A stretch of DNA of 64,000 nt from Tetmemena sp. SeJ-2015. Taxonomy: Eukaryota; Ciliophora; Spirotrichea; Sporadotrichida; Oxytrichidae. The translations under genes were made by a program, and so were the position numbers. Location: assembly GCA_027382625.1 (NCBI GenBank), contig JAJKFJ010021560.1, positions 62,001 to 126,000 on the forward strand, given 5' to 3'. This document shows, piece after piece, positions 1 to 13,200 of this stretch (positions within the stretch are counted from its first letter, which is position 1; each line of letters begins with the position of its first letter). The notes beneath the pieces were generated by a model, which saw nothing but the letters and a program-made list of their open reading frames with translations, was not told the origin of the DNA and searched no databases.

Positions 1-3000
1 AATATCTTAACAAAGATATCTTTACCTTTGCTATTAGCAATAGAAATAAAACAGGTTTCTCTTGGCTTTGCTGATAATCGCCCTTGTCCTATCATGCTCA
101 AGCACTGTTGCTAATTTCATGATATACTTTAGATGCATGCCATACTCTCACAACCTGAGGACAATTAACTTTCTAATAAATTATTTATTTCTGTAGCTGT
201 TTTCAGTTAGTTTCATCCTACTGGTGGGATTATTAAGGTATATTCTCAACATTAATGACTAAAGATATATAAATTTAAAGAGAGGGATTTATCCTTTTAT
301 TCCTTTCCAGCTTTGTTTAATTGCTGCACTCTAAGCACCTCATTATCAAAAGAAGTGGTTGCTCAAGAAATACTTACATACCTTTTCTTATATTTTTAAG
401 ATTATAATTTTTATTAGAAATCAATTAAAAATTAGATTTTTTAAAATTCCTAAATAAAAACGGAGTCATCCCTTAAATTTTATTGATCTAAATTGATATA
501 AATTCAGGCTAATTTTAAAATAAAAAAGGGTTTCCCCCAAGCAATATTCTGTCATAGGACATTTTAAATTTAAAACCAATTTTTAAATACTCATTTTTTT
601 AGTTTTAGCTAACTCTTTAATCTTTAATAAGAAAATACTTAAGACTGATAAATCCTCTAAAGTTAATGTTTTTATAAGTTTCAATTTTTATAATTTGTAC
701 TTTTCAAACAATTTAATAGAAGAAGCCGATAATGATAAATTAGAATAGATGTTCAAAGCATTTAAGGTAATTAAAAAACCATTTTCTACTATTGATGGTT
801 CAAGTACTCCAAAGAAAAGCTAGCATATTCAAATCAAATACAAAAAAGCAACTAATTAAAACAATCACTAGTCAAAATAATCATAAACTGAGCACTCTCT
901 TAAATAAATAGACTACGAATAAATCTTTATTCTAATCATTGAGGCTGTCCACAAAGCCCTCAATAAATTTCAAGTTTCCTAGAGTTCTTTGTTTAATTAT
1001 GATTAGTTCTATTTTCGAAGAGCCAGAAGTGCTGATGATCCTTGATTTAGTTGAAAAACATGAAGTGACTTGCTAAAACATAAATTGCGTTTGTAACCAT
1101 TTTCATGAGTTCTTAGCAATCTTCGGTGTTGAATATAGAATAGGAGGAGAATAAATTGTTCTGAGAAAGCTTAAATTTCCGAATGTATATGAAATAATGA
1201 GTGAAAAACAGTAAAATAGTAAGTTCAATTCTAATCTCAACAAGCATTTTTATTCTATTAGCTTAATCAGTAGATAGAATTCCACCTAGATAATTAGTAG
1301 AAAGATTAGAGAAATTTAAGTAAATCACAGATCTTGCAAAATATTGATCTTCCTTAAGTTTAGTCCGATTTATTAGGAAGTGATACAGGCAGCTATTTAA
1401 TGAAAATGAATTAAGATGATGAAGACTAAAATTCAGGGTTCATGGTTTCATATAGCTTCGCGTTTAAATTTTTCTTGCTAACATTTTCTAAGCTGTTCTT
1501 AAAGGATATTAGCTAGAAAGTGCCCTCATCAGAATTTATATCCTGGCAGTTTAGTTACTTCTATCTGTTTCTATATGAAGTGCCACATTTGTATTATATT
1601 TGGCTTTAGTTGAGTTACTCTTAAATGAGAGCTTTGGATCTAAAAGCTAAACTGAAAGCTGGTCTAGCAAGGTATAGAGACATATTGACTAGCACTATGT
1701 AATGAGCATGTTTTAAGGCTACGTTTATGAAGAAACAAAACGAGGTCGCAACTAGGAAAATGCAACTTTAAATTTTCTTTTCATTTTTGCAGTTCAAGAA
1801 ATTCTATCCTTTATTCGTCATAGGTTGGCACGTGGCATCAGGAACAGGCTACACCAGCTATGATCGTGTTATTAGTAGGTGAGATAAAAGCTTATTAGAA
1901 ATATACCCTAGCGGGGTGTTTAATTCTGCTAATAAACTCTCCTTTATTTTTAAATTGACGACTGTAGAGATATTCATAACCAAAGGGAGCTCCTAACAAA
2001 GATAAATCGCCAAGAGGAGCCAATCAAAATAACCATGTTTGATTCTGAAAAATTTATAAGCCTGAACATGAATTACTATAAGTTTCACAATGAGATAGAA
2101 TTCCTTTGCATGAATGAAATAAATCATCCTTATATTTTCTAATGCAGTAGAATTTTGGAAGGGCTTCAATTATGAAGTCATAAACCCATTTTAGTAAATA
2201 AGCCTAGGAGATAGAATAGCCATTCAAATGAAAAAGATCTACGACAAGTTTACTCAGATCGAAGATGATCTTTAATTTATTTAGCTCTTACTCAAAAAGA
2301 CCCCAAACTATACTTCTGGTTCGGAATGGTTTAGCTTAAAATTGTGAATGATGCTCAGGCTTACGGCATCTTTATAAATAAGATGAAGGAAATACAGTAA
2401 CAGAGGAGAACTTTCGCAAGGGACTTGAGAGAAAAGCAGTTTGATTAAGAATCGGGATTTCTAATAACTGACGCTAAAATTGAGAGTCAAGGCCAAATAA
2501 TTATGGCTAACAAGCATTTGAGAAGATCTTATTCTTATGCTTATATTAGTTGGCTATAGATTGAGAATTAAGACTTAAGACACAAGAATGTTAACACTTT
2601 GATGCCCGAACTGATAGGGTTAAATCATGATGAATTCATGAATCAGTACACCAATTCAGGCCATTCTAAAGTTCTTAATAAAAAGCTAGTGTATTTTTAT
2701 GCTGACAGTTTTCGTTGTAAATAAGGACAGATGTCTTGTGCCTTGCAAAGTTTAGATTCAATTCCATCACTCGCCCCAATTTGGGTACACATTTGTTACA
2801 CTAGCTGACAGCATCTCAATCATATCTCCTTTCAAAGATTTATATTTAGTTTATGAGATTGAGTCATTTCTTTATTTTATTTAAAGATAAAAATTATGAT
2901 AAAGGTTAAAGAAACTTTATTCAACCGAAAAAATAAATTAAAATGTTTTTCTTATATATAAATCATACTTTAAATAAATATAATTGAAGATAACCTGATG

Positions 3001-6000
3001 TACTAAGTTAATGAAATAGTTTTCTTGACATTTGATTTCGATACTGGTAGAATATTTGAGACTTCAGATAATTTTAGCAAACTTCTCAGAAAACAAGGAG
3101 TTAGAATTGGTCAATCCATTAAGACCTACCACTTTCTTGACAATATTATTTACCTAGAAGACCTATTTGAAGGGATTAATTTTGCAGCTTTATTTTAGCT
3201 AATAAACAAAGTTGGCTCTAGTAATCTATTTCCTAGAATAAGAACTGCCATGAGGGTCTTTACAAATTGGAGCTATCTGTTCTTAATGATGAGATCGACA
3301 ATCGATATTTATCTTCGCTCTATCAATCACCTCCTTATGCTAAAATAGCTATCATTATAGAGGTTTATGGGAAAAATAAAATCAGGGCAGGGTATATCTC
3401 TATGAGCATAACAGATTAAGAAACTGCTTTGTATTTTGGAGAAGAAGATAATAGGTAAACTTTCTAGGTAAACCTTATGAAGACTTAGGATGCAGCAGAG
3501 GCTGGTCTGTAAATTCTTGAAGAGGAAAGAGAGCTGGATGTTTTATTTATATGATAACGATAATGTAATGAGTTCTTCAGCTGGGGGATCTTCAATGTCT
3601 AGCTTTCTTATATTTTAAGCACTGAGAATTCCATTACTTTTGACATCAGAAAGTTTCATAACTTCTATCAACAAAAGACTCCTCGAATTTTAAGACTTGT
3701 AGTCCAGCTCGTATTTATCCTTTTCATCAGCTGTCTAATCATTTCTCAAAAATAAAATACTTAAGAAAAATGATCATCATTATCTTCTCTTATTTATACT
3801 ATCCCAATTTTTATTTTCATTTCTTCTGTTAACATCGGAATCTGTATTTACAATCTCCTCATTTTATTTTCATTCTCTTGAGCACTGACAGAGACCTTAA
3901 AATTCTGAAGACTGGCTATGATAGAATAAATAACACAATAAATCTGAGACTCTTTATTACAACTTTGAGCAATATTGCAAACGGGCTTGAGCCAAACAGC
4001 TCAGCTTCTATGACTAATCGATTCAAGGAATACAAGGAGAGATTTTTATATCTTTTATCACTTAATTTGAGATAGCTCAATAAAATTATAAACCTAAAGG
4101 CAGCAAATGATTACATCTTCAGCTCTGGCTATAAATATAGCGCCACTTTAGAAGCCATGAATACTCAAAGTATTACCCCACTAAGCTACCTAAATGATAA
4201 TAACACCATTTACTTCTAAAATACTTCCATCAAGATAGCTCACTCACTTCTTTCTTCTAGACTAACTCAGATCAACGACTATTCTTACAGATTATATTTA
4301 ACTTTACTTTGAGTACTTAAACTATAAAGGCAACTCTCCAGTCCAATCACTCACTCCAAACCGATCTCAGTATTATAAGCCTACTATTTTCGAGCAAGCT
4401 TTGTTTTTCACCATCAATAATTCAAATGGAATCATCAGAGGCAGCAATTGGAATTTCGTAAACTAGCACATCATAGACATGACTAATTAAGTAACAGAGA
4501 GAAAGGCTTAAACTCTCTTGCTTTCAATAATTTCAATAGTCAGCATTTTTGTAGTCGCCTTAGTGGTTGCCCCTATTATTGGCAAAGCAGAGGAAAGAAA
4601 GTATCAAGCTCTAAAATTCTTCGCAAAGTTACCTTAAGAGAGAATTAAGTTTTTCATTCAGAGAAGTATGGACTGTCTCAGAGTTGAAGATGAATCAATA
4701 GAAAAGAAGCCAGAAAAGAAGAAGGAGAATCCTTTTTGTATTTTTAAGAATGAAGATTTTAAGAAAAAGTATCTTGCAAAGAAAGAGCAAAGAAGACTCA
4801 ATAAATTAATTTCAATATATGACGAAAATAGTTCAGTAATCCAAATTGATAAAATTGGGCTCTAGTACGATCATTCAAGTTTATAGATGTAGGATAGTTT
4901 TTAAGCTTTGGAAGTTGATACTCTTAATCAATTGAATTCAGGCTCTCTAAGTAAAATATTAATTTATTTTAAGAAATAATTAATTAAAGATAAAGCAATT
5001 CTCCTAATACAAATTATTTACCACTCAAATTTTTCCTTATTAAATAAATCTCATTGTAGTTTGAACACTGATTTTAGTAAGATTAGATTTTGATTCTTAT
5101 TTCTATTTTAATTTATAAAATAATTTTTATATTAACTTTAACAATTATTTGATAAGTAATACTGGTTCATATATTTTGAATAAGAATCAGTCTGAATTTT
5201 TGAGTGTAAAAACTACAGCCAATAATATAAAGCCACCTGAGAAATTGAAACTTGCAACTCTGAATCCAAACCTGTTTTAAAGAGATCGGATATCTGGCAT
5301 CCTGGAAGCAGAATCATCAAGAGAGAAAGACAATTAATTAAATATGCACTTGCAATTTAATTCAGAGGAGTATGGAGTTGAATTAGAAGAAATTGACATA
5401 TTTAATCAAACTGGCAAGAAACTAATTCAAGATGAACTACTTCTTGAGTATAAACTTTATTTTCATATTGAGATGGAATCAAGGCAGATCAACCACAAAG
5501 ATAGAAACAAATAAAAAGTTGCAGTAGATCAAGAAGAAGAAGCTGTCTTCATATAATTAATATAATAAATTTTTGAAGCTACTTCTACAGACTCGAATTA
5601 AAAGCTTTCCTTCATTCGATCTATCGCCATTAGATCAAAGCTAAAAGTTCTGGGGATTGTTCTTCTTCTATCAATGGTGTTTTCTGTTTACTTTGTCACC
5701 ACTTACTTGATTCATTATAAAGATGAATATAATTTGTATTCAAACTAACTCATATTAGTTAGCAGCTTAGTCAGGAGGGGATTTAGCACTTATCTATAAT
5801 AAAGAAGTGTGCTCTGAGAATCTTTTAATTTTCTTAAGATAAAACGCTGTGCAAAATACTTCAATCAAGTAAATCCTCACTTATATAATTCTTATAGGTT
5901 TTAAATTAAATTTCCTTATCTGATAAATTGTTTGACCTTTTGATATTTATTTTCATAATAAAAGGTTTATAATGAGAAGCCTACAGTAACTGCCAGTAGT

Positions 6001-6853
6001 GATCTTTTGTAACTTTGTAAAGTTAGAGAGCAATCATATCTCTCGACTGTCAAAAATATTAAATATATTTTAGCAAATATTCCACCCTACTTTAAGAATG
6101 CTGAAAATGTCATCAAAATACTTGATACTATAATTCTTAAAATTGCTCTGAAATTTAAATTAGATTTTCATTTGATAGGTTAGAAGCTTAATTTAAAGTG
6201 TACATTTTTTAGAATTTGAATTTGATACTCCCTAAATTTGTGATTATGTCTACTCCAATTCAACTGCTTAAGAACTAAAATAGATATGCCATGAAGCACT
6301 CTCAGGTTTAATCTTAAAGGGAATCTCTAATGTGAATGCATTCTTCATTTAGATTTTAATTTAAGATTGGTCAGAAGGTGCAGATTTCGTTTGACACAGC
6401 TCTTGCGCAAGGCAATAGAAACGAAAAGTTTTTAAGAGGAATGCTGTGGGAATAGGATATTATAGATATCATAGATGCTAAGATAGTGGCTATGTCAGAT
6501 ATCTTCGCTAAACAAAATCAAAATAATTTGTAGCTATGTTGAAGTCTGAATGTATAGAGAGCACTTATGCTTACTTTAAGAGTCAAATGAACCTACTCAT
6601 CATCATCTACATTGCTTTTGTGTCTCTCATAGTTCTCGCCCTAGCCATTTTCATGCTAACAAATTAAATGTCTTTTAAAATAAAATTTCATTAAAATCTA
6701 CAACTCTAAAATTAAACTTTATATTTGATGCTTTAACTTCTGAAGCGAATAAAGAAGACAATGTGGAATACCAATCTGATGCTTAAAATAATTCCCCAGA
6801 CCATACTTTGCTAGCAAGATCAAGACCAAATCAACTCATTTTTTGTCAGTTGA
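1..6853 (+). CDS. Membrane PAS-domain protein, TmcB-like, copy 1 (5' end outside window)
   Basis: First of three paralogues. Coding blocks in order: membrane helices near 61-260 (aligning with 21.1-21.4 kb of copy 3), the segment before the PAS domain at 2.04-2.33 kb, and a PAS-like domain at about 2.33-2.86 kb that includes NTLMPELIGLNHDEFMNQY. Then come a helix at 3.66-3.74 kb, a probable extracellular region at 3.88-4.5 kb, and a helix followed by VAPIIGKAEERKYQAL at 4.51-4.61 kb. A charged cytoplasmic region (4.66-4.95 kb), further helices near 5.64-5.70 and 6.59-6.67 kb and the family tail MWNTNLMLKIIPQ (6754-6792) follow, ending at TGA 6851-6853. Three IESs are resolved; other frame changes (for example 1.9-2.0 and 2.86-3.0 kb) probably hide more. 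The family is known in ciliates and Dictyostelium; a sensory role is inference. The blocks at 300-1750 are only tentatively coding. Confidence 0.62.
2269..2289 (+). other. IES, pointer TCTT
   Basis: TCTT repeats at 2269-2272 and 2286-2289. Removing 17 bp turns a frame-broken stretch into DDLTQKDPKLYFWFGM, matching copies 2 and 3. Copy 3 has an IES at the same codon position (24830-24851); copy 2 has none. Confidence 0.8.
2704..2730 (+). other. IES, pointer GACAG
   Basis: GACAG at 2704-2708 and 2726-2730. Removal of 22 bp joins the PAS segment KKLVYFYAD to RCLVPCKVQIQFHHSPQFGY in one frame, as in the paralogues. Confidence 0.75.
4298..4320 (+). other. IES, pointer TTAA
   Basis: TTAA at 4298-4301 and 4317-4320. 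The 19 bp removed contain an in-frame TGA. Removal joins SYRLYL to NYKGNSPVQSL and opens the frame through INNSNGIIRG, which is also present in copy 3 as VNNSNGVVRA. Confidence 0.75.
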
Positions 6854-7296
6854 CAAATAAATAAAGCATATACAAGACTTTAAAAAATTTATTCTTTCTA
6901 AAAATTAAATGCAATTTCTTAAAATCATTATATTCATTTATAAGTAAATAAAAGTCTAAAATAAATTAGAAAAGGATTTTTGCAATTTTTTTTATATTTT
7001 CACCTTCTAAAATTTCGATTACCCATTAAAACATTTTTTTTAGTTTTAAAATCATAAATAAAATTCAATAAATTTAACTTATTTTGCCAAAGAATTATTG
7101 TCTTTATTTAACATTAATATTTTTTATTTTTTAAAGCATATAATTATACTTAAACTTCAAGCTTTTTTATAGTGAAAATAAATAACTCATAAATAAGAAA
7201 TTCTTAAAATATATATTTATTTACTGTAAATGAATAAAAGAAGCTGAGCCAAAAGCTCATTGATAAAATATTAAATTTGTTTTAAATCCAACCATT
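6854..7296. other. Intergenic spacer between copies 1 and 2
   Basis: About 440 bp, very AT-rich with long T and A runs. No coding block was recognised. It separates the stop of copy 1 from the first ATG of copy 2. Confidence 0.6.
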
Positions 7297-10200
7297 ATGA
7301 AAATTAAGCTGAGAAATGAACAAAATAATAATCTAAATTTAAATTAATATTCAAATGAAAGACATATTCTCCCCAGGGATCATAAGTAAATTTTTATCTA
7401 TATTTTTATTTAAACTGAACTGGATGATAATAGGCCAAAACTAAATTTCTTTGAGAACGATCATGCTTTTCAAAGGAGTGGAAGGATTGATATCTATTCT
7501 GTATGCACTCTCAATGCAATAGAGATTAATTTATACTTAGATTGATAAAAAGCTTGTCAACAAATTAAGAACTTGGTTGAGAGTTGTTTATTTTAAATAG
7601 AGTCATCAGGAGATGAGATCGAACTAAGCCTGTCATTCATTACAAGCATTGATGGATATGCAAGGTAACTTAGTACCAATAATTTAGCAATAAGCTCCAT
7701 CATATTCTCAAATATAAATTTACAAATCTTATTATTAAATTATTTAAATATAATTGAGATTTTAAAGAATTATATTTTCTAATTTATTTGAATACATTTC
7801 ATTTATTCAACATCGAATTTAATTAAAATTAATTTTCGTATCAAAGATAGATATTCAATTCTAGATTGTTTAATTTCTATAGTTTGTGTAAAAAAAATTT
7901 GAATACCTATAAGAATTGAAAGAATATCATTTTATCTAAGTAAGTTGCAAATATTTGAAAAGATATTTTATTATTGTAATAATTATGGCATACCTAAGCA
8001 TTATGATGCTATCATTGCTGATTGCACTTGTAAGAGAAAAGTCAAGATCGCATATCAAATATTCCACCATCCCAAAGGAACTTACTTACTAAATTTTAGG
8101 TCCCTCAATCCTCTTATTTTCAAAGGTACTCTTCATTCTTTTATTTTCCAGTGCTCGATCTAATTATCAGTAACTTGATATAGCACATAATTTATTAGAA
8201 ATAATTAATCAAAATAAAATTAAAATAGGTTTAAGATGTATTTTTGTTTAACTTATCTAAAAAATGCTTTTAATAGTATACTATTCGATAGATCAGACAA
8301 TTTTTAGAGGTTATTATACTTGTAAATTCTAGTGAGAGTGTCCAGCAAAGAATTATAGGTCCCATAGATTCTAGTTTAAAATACCAATTGCAACGCTCAT
8401 TGAATTCTTATTAAGTCATGATTAAAAAGAAGAACAACATTCACAAACTTCTAAATGCTGAGAATTAATAAAGAATATACCATAAAAATATTTGCATTTT
8501 TAATTTGATATAAATAAATTGCAGATCCGGGGCTGTATAGACGGAAAAATTGAAATATAATAAATCAGTATTTCTATTAAACTCTAAATGATATACTCTT
8601 AATAGAATATGCAAAGTGATAGTTCAAACATAGCATACCTAATAATCAACATTTTCAGTATTTTCGTTTATACCTTCTTGGTATTCTATGGAAGATGTCT
8701 TTTCAAACTTAATATGATGAGTGGAGATGAATTTGGTATCTGGAGCGTCACAGACCCCAAACTCATATACATGGAGTTCAATCAAAAAAATTAAATAAAA
8801 TTTTTCTTTAAAAAAAAAATTCCTTAAAAAATTGTTTTGTGTTTTAAAAATTCATATCAAAAAATAAATTTTCCCTGCAAATTACAGTTTGACAAAATTT
8901 GGGCAGAAACATTCAATATAAAGATTATTATAGTATTCCTGTACTAGGTATTTTTTCCCTTATCTTCCCTTAAAATTTCGCAGAAACCTTTAAAAGAACC
9001 CTTTTTAAAATTTTTTTAACCTCTTTTAAACTACTTATAAAATCTTTATTCTCATTTAATTTTTTGTAAGTAATTTTTTATTTTAAAAACTAGTTTTGCA
9101 TGGGAAATCAAAAAGAAATTTTTGCTGGAGATTGGATTACTAAAGCAATTTCCCTTAAAGAATCGGGAAATATTTTTTTTATTTTTTTTTTTGATAAAAA
9201 AAAGAGGGAATTTTTTCCTTGTTTTTTTCCCCTTTGGGTTTTAAACATTTTTTTAAATTTTAAAATAGCAAACCAAATCTGGAGAAAAGTAAAAGGGCTG
9301 CCCAGTAGTTTAAAAATAAGGGTCTACTAAAAAACAATCTGAAAATAGCAGGGGGTTTATTTTTTCCAAAAATTGATCTAAGTATGATTGCTTGGATGAA
9401 CTTTAAAAGGGGGAACAAAAAAATTTTTAAAAATTTTAATTTAAATTTCACAAATTTTCCAAATTTTTTTATTTTTAACTGAACTCTTGCCCAACTCAAG
9501 TGCCCCCTGCATTGACTACGAAAATCTTACTGAAATGTTTATTCATTTTTAGAGCCTCATACTAAGTGGGTTAAGGTCAAATGCTCCTTAGTCAGCACAA
9601 ATTGAAAAAGGTGTATGAGATGATGTTTGCAGATGAGAGATTCTCCAAGCTCAACCCTAACATCACCAAAATGCTCACCTCATCTGTAGGAATGATGTAA
9701 AATGGAAATTTCAATGAAGCGCAAGAGAACTTTCTTCTTAATTATATATTCAAGCCATAAATAGTGAGGAGGACTCAGAATTTGAAGAAGAGGAAGACCA
9801 GCAACAATAAAACTAAGACCAGAATCTTTCTCTCAGCTCCATCCAATTTAATGATGAACTTTAATCAAACAGAAGATAGGACAGAGTATAACAAGAAAAA
9901 ACTTTCTCTGTGGATTAGATGGAAGCCAAGAAATTCTACATTCTAACTTTTATCAAAATCTTTCTAGATGAGATAAAAGCCAAGCATCCTGACTCTCCGT
10001 TTATCATTAACGCTTACAACTATTTCTCACTTTTCCTTCTCAATAAGCCGCAATTAGCACTGCTTATTTTGAGAAATAGTCAACAGAATAACAAGAATCA
10101 CTCCTGGGTTGACTAAATATCAGCTCGCATAAATGAAAACTACATACTCTATCACTATGAGTTGTACCTGTAAAGTAATGCCAATCAAAGACACTACTAA

Positions 10201-13200
10201 ATAGATGCTGAACAGCTAATCTCTGTAAACTCACTCTACTCTAAGTTCCATATTGACATTGAAGATTTAAGCATGAACACCGTTTAATTTTGGAAAGGAT
10301 TTACTTTCGATGAGATGGATCCTTTCTCTCAAATCAAAATAGGGGAGAAAATTTCAGGACAAATAAAGGAACTCTACAGTAAATTCTTATAGATTGAGAA
10401 AATTCTTACTCAGAAGGATCCAAAGCTATACTTATGATTATTTAATGGTTTGCGCTAGTTCAACTTAAGATCATGAATGACTAAGAAGGATATTAGATAT
10501 TTGCTGCTAAAACTAAGGAGATCTAGTAAATGAGGAAATTGATAAAGTTGGATATTAAGGTTAAGGACTTTGATCATGAATCTGGATTCGCTTTAGTCGA
10601 TGGAAAAGCTTAAACTCAAGGAACTATTCTAATGATGAATAAAGCACTTAGACGTCTTTTGAGCCGTGATGAGGAAGAGTTGAAGTTTCTTAATATCAAT
10701 TGTATGATGCCCTCTTTGATAGAAGTGGCCCACGAGAAATTCTTAGACCAGTACAGCAAAGCTCTATAGTTTATTCTTTACTTAATTTTCAATAAACTGG
10801 GTAGTCTAAAATGATGAACAAGAAAGTTGTGCACTTTGTGAAGGACAAGAACTCCTACCTGATTCCAGTGGAGACACTTATCAAGTTTCACTATTCTTCT
10901 CTTTTCAACTACTGTTTTGTGGGATTGTTCGAGCAAGTTTTACATCTCAGACCATTTAGAGATGACATAAGTTACTCAGTTAAAAAGCTGTTAGTTCTTT
11001 CTGTGAATTGGGAAAATGGTCAAATCACAGAGGCTTCAGAAAACTTTCCGCAACTAATCAAGAAGTGTGGTATCAACTCAATAACGCAAGTTGGAGGTCA
11101 AATATTTTAAGAGAAAGTTATTACTATTGATGACATATTTGATCATTATAAAAACTACAATAAAATATGCTTTTAAAAATTTGATGGGCTCAATTTCAAA
11201 TAAGTTAAAGCGCTCCGAAGAATAAATTTCTTATTTTTAAGGAAAACAGTCATCAAAATATTAATTATATAAGTTAGAAAAATAATTTGTATATTGTTGA
11301 GTGATGAATCAGAAAAATTTCCACGAAGGAATTTATAAACTAGATCTGTTTGAGTTTAACGATGAAGTGGACAATAGGAATTAATTTCAGAACATGAGAA
11401 AGTCTATATTGGCAAAGGTTGCTATATATAAGGAAGTCTATGGAGATTAAGGAAATGTGAAGATAGGCTACGTAATTTTAACCTTAGATATTGGTGCAAA
11501 TGACGTGATGAGGACTACTCTGAATTTAGATAATATAGAAGATAAAGGACTAAGATAAAATGGATCAGATCAAGCCATTAATTTATTCTTCTATTATGAA
11601 CTAACTTGAAGAAGAAAACAATGACGAAGATGGGTCCTCCGCAGGCTCTTCCAACTCTTCATCTTCTCGTGTTAGTGCTTTTGATGTAAAATCCTTCCAC
11701 TCTTTCTATCAGTAGTCAACTCCACGCATGCTCAAAATAGTTCTATAGATGGTTATGCTCTTGTTTATTTCATCCATCACAATTTCTTCTGTGAATCTCG
11801 GTCTCTCGATAAAGAATTAATTTCAGTAGACTTTTGAGATTAAAACAGTAAAGGCTGCTTCAGATAGAATTTAAACTTCACTATCAATAACAGAATGATT
11901 TTGAGAGTTCTGCTTAATATAGCTAATGGATATGAACCTAATACATTCAAAGCTACTAGCGAACAGAACTTAAACTTACTTGGAAATTCAAAGAGAGAGG
12001 ATTACAGCTCTTTAGGAAAGACTTAGTAGTACCTTGACAACTCAGGCTATCCCTTTAGGTCAGACTTCCTCTAAATCATCACATCTATTCATTCTTTCAT
12101 TATAAATTTATCTCCTGTAATGACCCTTAGTCTACCTTAAATAATAACAACTCAGTTTACACTGAAGAAAGGCCACCATGAAAGGTCTCTTAGAATTTAC
12201 TTACAACTAGACTCCTTTAGATTAATTCTAAACGATATTTATGTTAATGGGTTTTCAAAAAATTAGCTAAAGGGAAATCTCAGAATATAAAATTTAAGCC
12301 CTAATGAGTCATCAAAGTATTCACCTACTCAATAGGAACAAGCAATATATAATATCTAATATACTTCTCAATTATGAATGGAAATGGAGTCATTAGAGAG
12401 TTCAACTATCTCTTTATCAATAACTACATCAAAGAATCATATTTTTTATTCTATTGTTGGAATTATTTATTTTCAAAGTAAAATTAATAAGAAAGAGTTC
12501 AATATTTTGCTTTTAATGCGAGTAAAATTATTTAAGAAAATATTTATTTAATTTTAGATAATGTATTATAAATAATTTCTTTCATTTGGTTAAAATAAGC
12601 TAAATTATCAAGTAAAAAAATATATTATTTTATAATTTAAAAATAGTAGGCAAAAAAAATTTACTAACTAGAAAAAAGCAGTTATATTATAAATTATGAG
12701 TTATTATTTAAGAAACGAAGGATAACACAGACGATAGAAAAAACTCTGCAATAATTCTGACAGTAGTGAGTGTGCTTACTATATTGATAGTTGCTCTAGT
12801 AATCTCACCCATCATCAGCCAAACCGAAGAGAGAAAGTACAAAGCACTCACTTTCTTCCTCAAAATACCCAGAGACAAAATAGCCACTTACATTTAGAGA
12901 TAAAACTTTTATTCACTTAATTGAGATGCGAGGATTGCTTGAAGTTAGAAGAAGAATAACAAATTAATACATATTTATTAAAGAATCTCATGTAAAGTAA
13001 AATGAGGAAAGTGAGTAGGATGGGCTAGATATGGGCGGAGGCATAAAGCTAGTTGCTAATTAGAACTTTAGGGATGGACATGGCGTAGAGAGAAAACAAT
13101 TCTCAAATCTAAACAAAAATGATCTAGACTTCTCCCAGATTGATGACACTAGCTTTATAAGTCTCTATAACAATCAAACTTAAAAATTCATGAGAATATT

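Noticed and set aside
9260..9499. 79-codon minus-strand ORF
   Set aside because: It lies in the homopolymer-rich, low-quality patch and has only Phe/Leu/Lys-biased composition.
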